Below are positions 1 to 7,109 of a DNA stretch of 64,000 nucleotides, in pieces. Both the position numbers and the translations under genes were made by a program. The notes under the pieces are model-generated. The model saw only the letters and a list, made by a program, of their open reading frames with translations. It was not told the origin of the DNA and did not search any database. Source of the DNA: Ruminococcus bromii (lineage in GTDB: Bacteria > Bacillota > Clostridia > Oscillospirales > Acutalibacteraceae); NCBI RefSeq assembly GCF_002834235.1, contig NZ_NNBY01000031.1, positions 1-64,000 on the forward strand, in the 5' to 3' direction. The number at the start of each line of letters is the position of its first letter. Positions within the stretch are counted from its first letter, which is position 1.

Positions 1-68
1 CTGCTGATCTCACGGTGAATGTCGGCAAGATTTATTCAAACGGTAACTGGTCAGCCTACAATCCGTAA
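1..68 (+). CDS. C-terminal end of a truncated protein (left window edge)
   Basis: Reading in frame 3 gives 21 residues ending SNGNWSAYNP before TAA at 66-68. A terminator hairpin follows at 161. The Gly/Asn/Trp/Tyr-rich end is compatible with a secreted or cell-surface protein, like the exported proteins downstream, but nothing can be assigned from 21 residues. The rest lies to the left of the window. Confidence 0.5.
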   Translation, partial: ADLTVNVGKIYSNGNWSAYNP

Positions 69-160
69 CCGTTACAAAACGACTTTTGCTGATGAATTGA
101 CATTTATGGCTCAATGTCAATAGTTATGTGGCAACCCGTAAAAACAGAATAAAGTGTAAT

Positions 161-196
161 AACAAGCGACAGAAATTAAAATGTCGCTTGTTTTGT
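161..196 (+). terminator. Rho-independent terminator
   Basis: An 11-bp perfect stem (AACAAGCGACA at 161-171 with TGTCGCTTGTT at 182-192) and a 10-base loop are followed by TTG and a few T's. It closes the transcription unit of the truncated gene at the left edge. Confidence 0.75.
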
Positions 197-503
197 TGCA
201 GTAACACCCGCCGTGCCTTTAATTGTATTTAATATCTGTGATTCAGATATTTTTATCAACTTAAAATATATACCGAACAATAACATTTTTGACCTTTCAA
301 ATTACCTAAATGTGTTTGTCAATAGGCATAAATTCCTCGACGCCTCCAATTAAAATGCCTTGCATTTCCAAGAGCCTTTTCGTAAAATATCCGCAGAGCG
401 TATTTTGTACCCTGTTTCGGATTTAAACCAATTCTATTTTAACGGATTTTGGTAGAATATGCTCTAATTTTCCACAGTGAAAAAATTGTCAAATTCGGTA
501 ATT
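197..503. other. Unassigned intergenic stretch
   Basis: About 300 bases with no supported gene. On the minus strand a 19-codon ORF (365 down to 306) can be read, but it has no convincing ribosome site. I see no hairpin with a T tract and no riboswitch consensus. It probably contains the upstream part of the promoter region of the CarD-like gene. Confidence 0.4.
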
Positions 504-510
504 TTGCCTA

Positions 511-539
511 TAACAAAATTATGCAAAAAGTGGTATAAT
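511..539 (+). promoter_or_regulatory. Candidate promoter of the CarD-like gene
   Basis: An extended -10 element (TG at 531-532, TATAAT at 534-539) lies about 65 bases before the start codon. The -35 at the expected 17-base distance (TAACAA, 511-516) is poor, which is usual for extended -10 promoters. Confidence 0.55.
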
Positions 540-604
540 AGTACTGTAAGAACTCAGTGTTTATCTGAAATTTAAGATGATGCGATTATACGGATGGTGA
601 AAGT

Positions 605-1093
605 ATGTACAGTATTGGCGAGATTGTTCTTTACGGCTCAAACGGAGTTTGTGAGATTACCGAAATTACAACGAAAAAAATCGGAAAGGATTCTATTGAA
701 TACTATGTTTTAAAACCTGTTTGTTCGGATTCTTCAACGCTTTTTGTTCCGACTCAGAATGAAATGCTTGTGTCAAGAATGCGTGTTGTCCTTTCTTCGG
801 ATGAAATTAAAGATATTTTGTCACAGAAAACCGATAATGAAATATGGATTGACAATAAAGCCGAAAGATGTGAAAAAATCAAGGAGATTATTTCAGGCGG
901 CGATTGTATGAAGCTTGTTGAGCTTATCAGGAGAATGCACTTCCACAGTAAGCTCCAGCTCAAAAAGGGCAGACGACTTCACATTACTGACGAGCGTTTT
1001 CTTAAAGAAGCTGAAAAAATGGTTTGTGACGAGGTTTCGGTTGTTCTTCACATTGACCGTAACGATGTTCTTCCGCTTGTGCTTGCAGGCTGA
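605..1093 (+). CDS. CarD/CdnL-family transcription regulator
   Basis: This 162-residue protein opens with the CarD/CdnL/TRCF RNA-polymerase-interacting fold: YSIGEIVLYGSNGVCEI at residues 2-18 is the typical first strands of this family, followed by a charged, mainly helical C-terminal half (about 65-155), as in other CarD proteins. Family members bind the RNA polymerase beta subunit and modulate open-complex stability at promoters. The gene has its own promoter-like sequence and stands alone before a secreted-hydrolase pair. The start is the first ATG, with a weak GGTGAAAG ribosome site. The length is typical of clostridial CarD-like regulators; the regulon cannot be read from the sequence. 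Confidence 0.85.
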   Translation: MYSIGEIVLYGSNGVCEITEITTKKIGKDSIEYYVLKPVCSDSSTLFVPTQNEMLVSRMRVVLSSDEIKDILSQKTDNEIWIDNKAERCEKIKEIISGGDCMKLVELIRRMHFHSKLQLKKGRRLHITDERFLKEAEKMVCDEVSVVLHIDRNDVLPLVLAG

Positions 1094-1116
1094 TTTTTTA
1101 AAAATATATAAAGGAT

Positions 1117-1178
1117 ACAGAGGATTAACCGGAGCATTCTTTGAATTGCTTTCAATGTTGTTTCTCTGTTTTTTTTAT
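1117..1178 (+). terminator. Probable terminator after the CarD-like gene
   Basis: ACAGAG (1117-1122) pairs with CTCTGT (1164-1169), enclosing a small inner hairpin (TTGAA/TTCAA), and is followed at once by a run of eight T's. The loop is long, so the call is tentative. Confidence 0.45.
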
Positions 1179-1264
1179 TTTTGGTAATTCTAGGTTGTTT
1201 GCCTATTTACAAAATGTTGCATTTTGTAGTAAAATATAGGAATAATGATTTATGGAGCTATTTA

Positions 1265-3292
1265 ATGAGAAATTTCAAAAAAACTTTATCATTTTTACTT
1301 TCAACGGTAATAATAGTTTCATCAGTTGCAGGTGTCGGTACAACCGTTTTTGCCGCAACCGATGAACACACATACAAAAACTTTAAATACAGAATTCTTG
1401 ATGATAACACAGCCGAAATTTGCGGTTATACGGGCAAGAATACAGTCGTGACTGTTCCCGACAGCATTGATTCAAAGCCTGTAACCTCAATCGGCAGGAC
1501 GGCTTTTTATTCATGCAAAATCAAGGAAGTGACAATTCCCGACACAGTAAAAAATATCAAATGGTGGGCTTTTTACGGTTGTGAAAGCCTTGAAAAAATC
1601 AACCTGAATTTTGGTTTGAAAACTGTAGGCTACGGTGCGTTTATGAATTGTAAAAATCTTAAATCCGTGAGCATTCCAATGTCCGTAACGCAGATTTGCG
1701 ATGATTCGTTTGCGGTAAGCTGTTCAACCAAAAAGGGCGTTTTTGACACCTACAGTAAGCAGACAATAAGTACTCAGCAGTATTCAACCGATTCATTATT
1801 CACTCTTGAAGGCTATTCGGGGACTGTCGCAGAAAAATATTGCAATGATAATTCGCTAAACTTTGTTTCGTTGGACAATGTGATTTACGGCGATGTTAAT
1901 AACAACGGAACTGTTGAGGTAGCTGATGCAAAGCTTGCCAAAAGCCTTATCGACACTGTTCCGACCGAGGAAGAACTGACGGCTGCCGATGTTGACGATG
2001 ACGGCAAAATCACAGAAAACGATGTTAATCTTATTTTGCAGGCTGTCGGCAACGAATTTTACGCACAGCTTTTTCCGTGTGCAAAGGCTATGTATTCTGC
2101 TCCCGACTACCTTTCGGGCAGAACTATGTATTGTGACGGCGACAGCGTTGCCTACGGTTCGGGTACGAACACAATGGGAAATTCAACATATTCTTTCTGC
2201 AATTATGTTGCCGAAAAATATAATATGACAATGACCAACAAGGCCACTCCCGGCACAACTCTTGCAATAAGAAAGGATTTTATCGGCACAGATCACAGAA
2301 GTATCCTTGAGCGTGTCCGTGAAATGAAAGGCAGTTACGATGTTATTCTGCTTGACGGCGGTTTTAATGACCTGTTCAAAAATGTTGAAATGGGTGCAAT
2401 GACCGATATAAATAATAAATCGGGAAAATACAATGAATACACCACAGCAGGTGCGTTGGAAAGTATTTGCTATTTTCTTGACAAGAATTATAAAGACTCA
2501 ATTAAGCTGTTCGTACTCTGTCACAATTGCTCAACAAGAATAAAACAGTCACAGTATTGGTCTTTAATGAAAAATATACTTGATAAGTGGGAAATTCCCT
2601 ATGTTGACCTTTCGGAAGAAACAGAGCTTACCGGTGATAATGAGGAAATTACAACACAGTATTTTAGATATAATGCAACAACCAAAAAAGGCGACGGGAT
2701 TCATCCTCTTGCATATGCCAATATGAAGATATACGGTCCCATCGTTGCCGAAAAGCTTAACGAAACAGTACAGAGCAAGTCTGAACTTGTTTTGCCGAAA
2801 AGTGACATTTCTATGGGACTTTTTGAAAGTTACACCCTTAACAGCGAAATTACGGAGTTGAGGGGAGATATAGATGTCAGCTATTCAAGCAGTAACCCGT
2901 CAGTTGCCTCTGTTGATGAAAACGGCAATATTGTTGCCACGGGCATAGGCGATACGGTTATCACGATTTCGACATCTGACGGTAAAACAAAAAATGTGAA
3001 TGTGAATGTAAAGTTTCTTGCAATGGCGGTTACCTTTGGCAAAAATAAAATTTCACTTTCAGAGGGTAATTCAAGCTTGCTGAATCTTTCTGTAGCAGAC
3101 GGTGAGGCGACCTGTTCAACAACCTATTCGTCAACAGATCCGACTGTTGCGTCTGTTGATGAAAACAGCGGAAAAATTACAGCCAACAAAACGGGCAAAA
3201 CCACAGTATCATGTACCACGGCAAACGGTGTAACGGTAAGGTGCCTTGTATATGTCACAAGCAGTGCGCTGACTAAAATGCAGAAAGCGTAA
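1265..3292 (+). CDS. Secreted LRR-dockerin-SGNH hydrolase with Ig-like tail
   Basis: A 675-residue exported multidomain protein. In order: signal peptide (1-30, cut after VFA), BspA-type leucine-rich repeats (about 34-204), a type I dockerin-like calcium duplicate (about 208-263; GDVNNNGTVEVADA and ADVDDDGKITENDV are its two loops), an SGNH/GDSL hydrolase (about 287-497) and two BIG2-type Ig-like domains (about 507-667). The SGNH blocks are visible: GDS at 292-294 (nucleophile Ser), GFND at 366-369 and DGIH at 477-480 (Asp-His). Such enzymes deacetylate or de-esterify polysaccharides; the dockerin suggests attachment to a cohesin scaffold outside the cell. An in-frame start 28 codons upstream exists, but ATG at 1265 has GGAG 7 bases before it and begins the signal peptide. 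The following GH3 gene starts 8 bases after the stop. Confidence 0.85.
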   Translation: MRNFKKTLSFLLSTVIIVSSVAGVGTTVFAATDEHTYKNFKYRILDDNTAEICGYTGKNTVVTVPDSIDSKPVTSIGRTAFYSCKIKEVTIPDTVKNIKWWAFYGCESLEKINLNFGLKTVGYGAFMNCKNLKSVSIPMSVTQICDDSFAVSCSTKKGVFDTYSKQTISTQQYSTDSLFTLEGYSGTVAEKYCNDNSLNFVSLDNVIYGDVNNNGTVEVADAKLAKSLIDTVPTEEELTAADVDDDGKITENDVNLILQAVGNEFYAQLFPCAKAMYSAPDYLSGRTMYCDGDSVAYGSGTNTMGNSTYSFCNYVAEKYNMTMTNKATPGTTLAIRKDFIGTDHRSILERVREMKGSYDVILLDGGFNDLFKNVEMGAMTDINNKSGKYNEYTTAGALESICYFLDKNYKDSIKLFVLCHNCSTRIKQSQYWSLMKNILDKWEIPYVDLSEETELTGDNEEITTQYFRYNATTKKGDGIHPLAYANMKIYGPIVAEKLNETVQSKSELVLPKSDISMGLFESYTLNSEITELRGDIDVSYSSSNPSVASVDENGNIVATGIGDTVITISTSDGKTKNVNVNVKFLAMAVTFGKNKISLSEGNSSLLNLSVADGEATCSTTYSSTDPTVASVDENSGKITANKTGKTTVSCTTANGVTVRCLVYVTSSALTKMQKA

Positions 3293-3299
3293 GGCGTTT

Positions 3300-4529
3300 A
3301 TGAAAATATTTAACAGAAAATTAAAAATAACTTCATCTGTTTTGCTTACATTATGTATGGTTTTTGTAATGACGGCTTGTGCCGAAAACAGCAGTCAGTC
3401 CGAAAAATCACAGCCTGCAGAGCAGACGACTGTTCAGCCGACAACAATGTCAGCCGAAGAAATTAATGACCGAAAGCTTGATAAATTCATATCTGATATG
3501 ACGCTTGAAGAAAAGGTGGGGCAGATGTTTTTTGTACGCTGTCCCGATGAAGACGCTGTGCAACAGGTCAGCGAGTACAATATCGGCGGTTACATCCTGT
3601 TTGGCAGAGATTTTGACGGTAAAACCAAAGATGAAGTTGTTGACGATATTCACAGCTATCAGAACGAGGCGGATATTCCGCTTTTAATTGGGGTTGATGA
3701 GGAGGGCGGAACGGTTGTACGTGTCAGCAGTAACCCAAACCTCCGTGAAACTCCGTTTCTTTCTCCAAAAGATACTTATGCAGACGGCGGTTGGGATGCC
3801 GTTAAGCAGGATGCAGAAGAAAAAGCGGATTTACTCCTTTCACTCGGAATCAATGTGAATCTGGCTCCCGTGTGCGATATGACCTCGGATGAATACGGCT
3901 TTATGTATGACCGTTCTTTCAGCTCGGATGTTGATATGGAAAACAGATATGTGCGAACCGTTGTTGAAACAAGCAAATCAAAAAAGCTCGGCACGGTTCT
4001 GAAGCATTTTCCCGGTTACGGCAATAACAGCGACACACACACGGGAATTGCATACGATGACCGTGACTATTCGGAATTTGAAAATACAGATTTTAAACCA
4101 TTTTATCAGGGAATTGAGTCCGGTGCCGACTGTATTCTTGTTTCACACAACATAGTTAATTGCATGGACAGCGAATATCCTGCGTCACTTTCACAAAAGG
4201 TGCATGATATTCTCAGAAATGAATTCAAATTTGACGGTGTAATTATGACTGATGACCTTATCATGGACGCAATCACGGATTTTACGGGAGATGAAGCGGC
4301 GGCAGTCACAGCGGCAAAATGCGGTAACGATTTGCTCTGTTGTTCATCTGTCGATACCCAATGTCCCGCAGTTCTTGAGGCTGTTCAAAACGGTGAAATT
4401 CCCGAAACTCAGGTTGACGCATCCGTAAAGCGAATCCTGAAATGGAAACAAAATCTCGAAATTTTTAATATTGACACCTATCAGAAAAAAAGTCAAATCA
4501 ACCGATCCAACGGATACCGTTGTAAGTGA
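3300..4529 (+). CDS. GH3 family beta-N-acetylhexosaminidase-like lipoprotein
   Basis: A 409-residue glycoside hydrolase family 3 protein of the NagZ type. Residues 1-27 form a lipoprotein signal with lipobox VMTAC, so it should sit on the outer face of the membrane. A Ser/Thr/Gln linker follows. The GH3 barrel contains KHFPGYGNNSDTHTGI, which carries the Asp-x-His pair of NagZ enzymes, and VIMTDDLIMDAI with the Asp nucleophile. Family members remove terminal N-acetylglucosamine from glycans or peptidoglycan fragments. It is transcribed with the preceding dockerin-SGNH gene (8-base gap). The second GH3 domain of larger beta-glucosidases is absent, as expected for NagZ. The exact substrate is inferred only. 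Confidence 0.85.
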   Translation: MKIFNRKLKITSSVLLTLCMVFVMTACAENSSQSEKSQPAEQTTVQPTTMSAEEINDRKLDKFISDMTLEEKVGQMFFVRCPDEDAVQQVSEYNIGGYILFGRDFDGKTKDEVVDDIHSYQNEADIPLLIGVDEEGGTVVRVSSNPNLRETPFLSPKDTYADGGWDAVKQDAEEKADLLLSLGINVNLAPVCDMTSDEYGFMYDRSFSSDVDMENRYVRTVVETSKSKKLGTVLKHFPGYGNNSDTHTGIAYDDRDYSEFENTDFKPFYQGIESGADCILVSHNIVNCMDSEYPASLSQKVHDILRNEFKFDGVIMTDDLIMDAITDFTGDEAAAVTAAKCGNDLLCCSSVDTQCPAVLEAVQNGEIPETQVDASVKRILKWKQNLEIFNIDTYQKKSQINRSNGYRCK

Positions 4530-4627
4530 GGAGTGAAAAGTTAATAGCTGTTAGGTGCGGTCGGGAAGATAGTTTGAATCGTTTTGCCCGAGTATGCGAC
4601 TGCAAAAATTCTTACGGTAAAATATAA

Positions 4628-4664
4628 AACACCCCGAAGATTAAGTTCTTCGGGGTGTTCTGTT
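4628..4664 (+). terminator. Rho-independent terminator
   Basis: A perfect 12-bp stem (4628-4639 with 4648-4659, core CACCCCGAAG), an 8-base loop and then CTGTTT. It ends the hydrolase operon and isolates the small locus that follows. Confidence 0.85.
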
Positions 4665-4686
4665 TGTAAATGAGTGTCAAAATATA

Positions 4687-4715
4687 TCGACACATTTCAA
4701 CAAATGTGATATACT
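4687..4715 (+). promoter_or_regulatory. Promoter of the type I toxin-like mRNA
   Basis: TCGACA (4687-4692), a 17-base spacer and TATACT (4710-4715), each one base from sigma-A consensus. The spacer holds an inverted repeat (CACATTT 4691-4697, AAATGTG 4702-4708). Transcription would begin near 4722. Confidence 0.7.
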
Positions 4716-4753
4716 GATTGTGCTGTTGACTCTTTCCGGCAGGAAGGAGGTGA

Positions 4754-4779
4754 CCCAATGGATCTTCTCATTTCATTTT
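4754..4779 (+). repeat. Direct repeats DRa and DRb, copy 1 (toxin start region)
   Basis: DRa, CCCAATGGA (4754-4762), includes the toxin start codon. DRb, CTCATTTCATTTT (4767-4779), lies just inside the coding region. Both recur downstream at 4902-4910 and 4914-4926 with nearly the same spacing (4 versus 3 bases). Confidence 0.85.
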
Positions 4780-4838
4780 TATTATCTATTGGAGCAAGTG
4801 TAGTTGCCTACTACATTTGCAAGTGGTTGGATAGATAA
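4758..4838 (+). CDS. 26-residue membrane peptide, probable Fst-like type I toxin
   Basis: The peptide has a charged first few residues, a hydrophobic span (about 3-21, ISFLLSIGASVVAYYI) and a short polar tail CKWLDR. A single transmembrane helix ending in a Trp-Leu-Asp plus basic tail is the general plan of the Fst/par toxin family, although the proline common in that family is missing. The ribosome site AAGGAGGTGA at 4744-4753 is close to perfect. Its own promoter (4687-4715) and terminator (4864-4894) bound a transcript of about 180 bases. The transcript's first bases (TTGTGCTGTT, 4718-4727) are exactly complementary to 4845-4854 just past the stop, a possible 5'-3' closing helix. An antisense promoter and duplicated start-region repeats lie downstream. 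It is too short for ordinary gene calling; toxicity is inferred. Confidence 0.75.
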   Translation: MDLLISFLLSIGASVVAYYICKWLDR

Positions 4839-4863
4839 TGCTTGAACAGCACAACCTAAGAAG

Positions 4864-4900
4864 AAACCCTCAAAGCTACCGACTTTGAGGGTTTCGTTTT
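4864..4900 (+). terminator. Bidirectional terminator of the type I module
   Basis: A perfect 12-bp stem (AAACCCTCAAAG 4864-4875, CTTTGAGGGTTT 4883-4894) with a 7-base loop. On the plus strand CGTTTT follows; on the minus strand the hairpin is followed by TTTCTTCTT. It lies between two convergent promoters. Confidence 0.85.
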
Positions 4901-4901
4901 G

Positions 4902-4926
4902 CCCAATGGACAACTCATTTCATTTT
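4902..4926 (+). repeat. Direct repeats DRa and DRb, copy 2 (antisense RNA region)
   Basis: CCCAATGGA (4902-4910) and CTCATTTCATTTT (4914-4926) repeat exactly the toxin start region at 4754-4779. This copy is downstream of the terminator for the toxin mRNA but inside the predicted antisense RNA, which would thus carry the complement of the toxin initiation region. Confidence 0.85.
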
Positions 4927-4936
4927 GCCTACAATT

Positions 4937-4965
4937 ATTGTAGCACACATTTCTGTGCATTTCAA
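4937..4965 (-). promoter_or_regulatory. Antisense promoter of the type I module
   Basis: Read on the minus strand: TTGAAA (4965-4960), 17-base spacer, TACAAT (4942-4937). It points toward the small ORF and lies just beyond the stop codon of the YaiI-like gene. Confidence 0.7.
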
Positions 4966-4986
4966 GTATATGCAGAAAAATAATTA

Positions 4987-5457
4987 TTATTCCTGATTAG
5001 AATTATTTAACACTTTTACAAGCAAAGATTCAAAGCTCTTTTCAAAGTTTTCGTCATCTTGTTTTGTACGCTTTTTCGGTCCTTTAATGTGGTGCTTGCC
5101 GTTTGACATTCTCGCCTTTTTGGCAAGGTGTCTGTCCATAAGCAGACCGCCTATGTTATCATCCGAGAAAATTTTTCCCGACTGATGAATACAGTACGCA
5201 CCCTTTCCAAGCACAAGTGCCGCAACTCCATAATCCTGAGTTACCGCAATGTCGCCCTTTTTACAAAGGTTGACAAGCGCCAAATCAACTGCGTCTGCAC
5301 CTGCACCGATAATTTTTATCTCGCTGTAATCTGACTTTAGAACATGGTTTGTGTCACATAAAAGCACAACGGGAACATTGTGACTTTTTGCAATCCTTTC
5401 AACCGATTTTACAACAGGGCAGGCATCCGCATCAACAAGAACAGTTATACCGTTCAT
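4987..5457 (-). CDS. YaiI/YqxD family protein (DUF188)
   Basis: A 156-residue protein with the DUF188 signature: VLVDADACPV at residues 6-15 (acidic pocket), a central ADAVDLALVNLCKKGDIAVTQD-type segment with conserved Asp residues, and the basic SNGKHHIKGPKKR near the C terminus. The fold is PIN/NYN-nuclease-like, but the biochemical role of the family is not settled. Its ATG overlaps the stop codon of the upstream cyclophilin gene (TAATG), so the two are transcribed and probably translated together. Confidence 0.85.
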   Translation of the reverse strand: MNGITVLVDADACPVVKSVERIAKSHNVPVVLLCDTNHVLKSDYSEIKIIGAGADAVDLALVNLCKKGDIAVTQDYGVAALVLGKGAYCIHQSGKIFSDDNIGGLLMDRHLAKKARMSNGKHHIKGPKKRTKQDDENFEKSFESLLVKVLNNSNQE

Positions 5458-6134
5458 TATTTTTCCTCAATCTTAATTGAGTTGATAACAGGCTGATTTT
5501 TCTTTTCAACAGTACCGTTTGAATCTGTAACAGGTGTGTCCTCGCAGATTTTATCAACAATATCCATACCCTTTGTTACCTTGCCGAATGCGGCGTACTG
5601 ACCGTCAAGATATGTGCTGTCAGCCTGAACAATAAAGAACTGTGAGCTTGCACTGTCGGGTTCATTTGAACGAGCCATTGAGATAACGCCTCTTGTATGT
5701 GAAAGGTTGTTTTCAACACCGTTCTGAGCAAATTCGCCCTTGATTGTTTTTTTACTGCCGCCTGTGCCGTCACCCTTTGGGTCACCGCCCTGAATCATAA
5801 AGCCGGTAATGATTCTGTGGAAAGTAAGACCGTCATAAAAGCCGTCTTTTGCAAGGTCAACAAAGTTCTTGACTGTAATCGGAGCAAGCTCCTCATAAAG
5901 CTCAACTTCAATTTTACCGTAGTCTTTAACATCAATAGTAGCTGTGTAACTTGACTTGTAGTCGGTTGTGTCTGTGCTTGCGGATGTTGTTTCTTCGTTT
6001 GAAACTGCAGAAGTTGCTTTTTCAGAAGAACTGCTCTCTGTGTTACCGCCGCAACCGCTCATTAAAAAGCATGTGCAGAGAATAACTGCGGCAACCATAA
6101 TTGCCGAAATCTTTTTAATTTTTGTCATTTTCAA
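5457..6134 (-). CDS. Cyclophilin-type peptidyl-prolyl cis-trans isomerase lipoprotein
   Basis: A 225-residue exported cyclophilin. Residues 1-28 are a lipoprotein signal with lipobox LMSGC, followed by a Ser/Thr-rich linker (about 29-60). The cyclophilin domain covers about 62-222 and shows FHRIITGFMIQGGDP (catalytic Arg and the active-site loop), SMARSNEPDSASSQFFI and LDGQYAAFGKV, all core motifs. It should catalyse proline isomerisation in proteins folding outside the membrane. It is first in a two-gene minus-strand operon with the YaiI-like gene. Confidence 0.9.
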   Translation of the reverse strand: MKMTKIKKISAIMVAAVILCTCFLMSGCGGNTESSSSEKATSAVSNEETTSASTDTTDYKSSYTATIDVKDYGKIEVELYEELAPITVKNFVDLAKDGFYDGLTFHRIITGFMIQGGDPKGDGTGGSKKTIKGEFAQNGVENNLSHTRGVISMARSNEPDSASSQFFIVQADSTYLDGQYAAFGKVTKGMDIVDKICEDTPVTDSNGTVEKKNQPVINSIKIEEK

Positions 6135-6160
6135 ATTCCTTTCATAAATAAACTTAATTT

Positions 6161-6189
6161 ATTTTATCATTATTATGTCTGCAAATCAA
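6161..6189 (-). promoter_or_regulatory. Promoter of the cyclophilin operon
   Basis: On the minus strand: TTGATT (6189-6184), 17-base spacer, TAAAAT (6166-6161). It lies back to back with the exporter promoter; the two -35 boxes are only 6 bases apart. Confidence 0.6.
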
Positions 6190-6195
6190 CCTGAA

Positions 6196-6224
6196 TTGAC
6201 ACAAAAATATAAATGTGTTAAAAT
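6196..6224 (+). promoter_or_regulatory. Promoter of the polysaccharide exporter operon
   Basis: TTGACA (6196-6201), a 17-base spacer and TAAAAT (6219-6224). Transcription from about 6231 excludes the upstream in-frame GTG at 6215 as a start codon for the permease gene. Confidence 0.75.
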
Positions 6225-6262
6225 TTTTTATATGTGAAATACCGACAAAAGGGGAATGTGGC

Positions 6263-7105
6263 TTGAAAAATAATGAAATAACCGATATTACTTCAAAACG
6301 CAGATTGTTTGAGCTTAATCTCGGTGATGTCCGAAAGTACCGTGACCTTGTTATGCTGTTCGTAAAGCGTGATTTTAAAAATTCCTACAAGCAAACCGTA
6401 CTTGGCCCGTTGTGGATAATAATAAAGCCGTTCCTTTCAACATTTGTTTTTACCGTAATTTTCGGCATGATTGCCAATATCTCAACTGACGGAATGCCTC
6501 AATTTCTGTTTTTTATGGCAGGCAATATTTTGTGGTCTTTTTTTTCAAGCTGTCTTAACGGCAGTTCATCAACCTTTATCGGCAACGCAAGGCTGTTCGG
6601 CAAGGTGTATTTTCCAAGGCTCGTAATGCCGTGCGCAAACATAATTTACAACACAATCGGTTTTTTGATTAACTTTGTAATGTTCTTTATACTTGTTCTT
6701 ATATATATGTTTACGGGTTCAAATGTGCACCCGAATTTATGCGCATTGCTTATGCCTTTGATTTTGCTTTCTTCGGCACTTTTAGGCACAGGCTGCGGAC
6801 TGATTGTTTCATCTGTAACAACAAAATACCGTGACCTCGGTGTGCTTGTTTCATTCGGAGTAACATTGTGGATGTATATTACTCCTGTTGTTTATCCTGT
6901 TTCTCAGGTGTCGGATTCATTCCGTCCGCTTGCACTCTTAAATCCTGTTGCTCCGCTAATTGAAACATTCCGTTACGGATTCTTAGGCAGCGGAACATTT
7001 CCGTGGCAATATCTCATATTGAGCTTCGCTGTTACGGCAGTCGTTCTTCTGTTCGGAATAATCGTCTTTAATAGGGTAGAAAAGAATTTTATAGATACGG
7101 TATGA
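6263..7105 (+). CDS. Polysaccharide/teichoic-acid type ABC exporter permease (Wzm/TagG-like)
   Basis: The permease is about 280 residues long and has six predicted membrane spans of the ABC-2 type. Near the N terminus LVMLFVKRDFKNSYKQTVLGPLWIIIKP is the conserved cytoplasmic entry segment of Wzm/TagG proteins. The start is taken as TTG at 6263, 7 bases after AAAGGGG. The longer GTG start at 6215 sits inside the promoter. With the ATPase 4 bases downstream it would form an exporter for undecaprenyl-linked cell-surface glycan. No glycosyltransferase genes are nearby, so the glycan is made elsewhere. Confidence 0.85.
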   Translation: MKNNEITDITSKRRLFELNLGDVRKYRDLVMLFVKRDFKNSYKQTVLGPLWIIIKPFLSTFVFTVIFGMIANISTDGMPQFLFFMAGNILWSFFSSCLNGSSSTFIGNARLFGKVYFPRLVMPCANIIYNTIGFLINFVMFFILVLIYMFTGSNVHPNLCALLMPLILLSSALLGTGCGLIVSSVTTKYRDLGVLVSFGVTLWMYITPVVYPVSQVSDSFRPLALLNPVAPLIETFRYGFLGSGTFPWQYLILSFAVTAVVLLFGIIVFNRVEKNFIDTV

Positions 7106-7109
7106 TGTC

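Larger units (their letters stand above)
4856..4930 (-). ncRNA. Candidate antisense antitoxin RNA of the type I module
   Basis: A minus-strand promoter (4937-4965) should start an RNA near 4930. It would run through the complements of DRb and DRa (copy 2) and then into the hairpin 4864-4894, which on this strand is followed by TTTCTTCTTAGG and can terminate it at about 75 bases. The RNA could therefore pair with the toxin mRNA in two places: the shared terminator, by true antisense overlap, and the toxin start region, through the repeats. This is the layout known for RNA II of the par locus of plasmid pAD1. No transcript evidence is available here. Confidence 0.65.

Noticed and set aside
306..365. 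19-codon minus-strand ORF
   Set aside because: No convincing ribosome site, promoter or recognisable sequence; kept only as a note in the spacer finding.
6215..6262. Upstream GTG start for the polysaccharide exporter permease
   Set aside because: This GTG lies within the spacer of a strong promoter (-10 at 6219-6224), so it would not be in the transcript; TTG at 6263 has a proper ribosome site.
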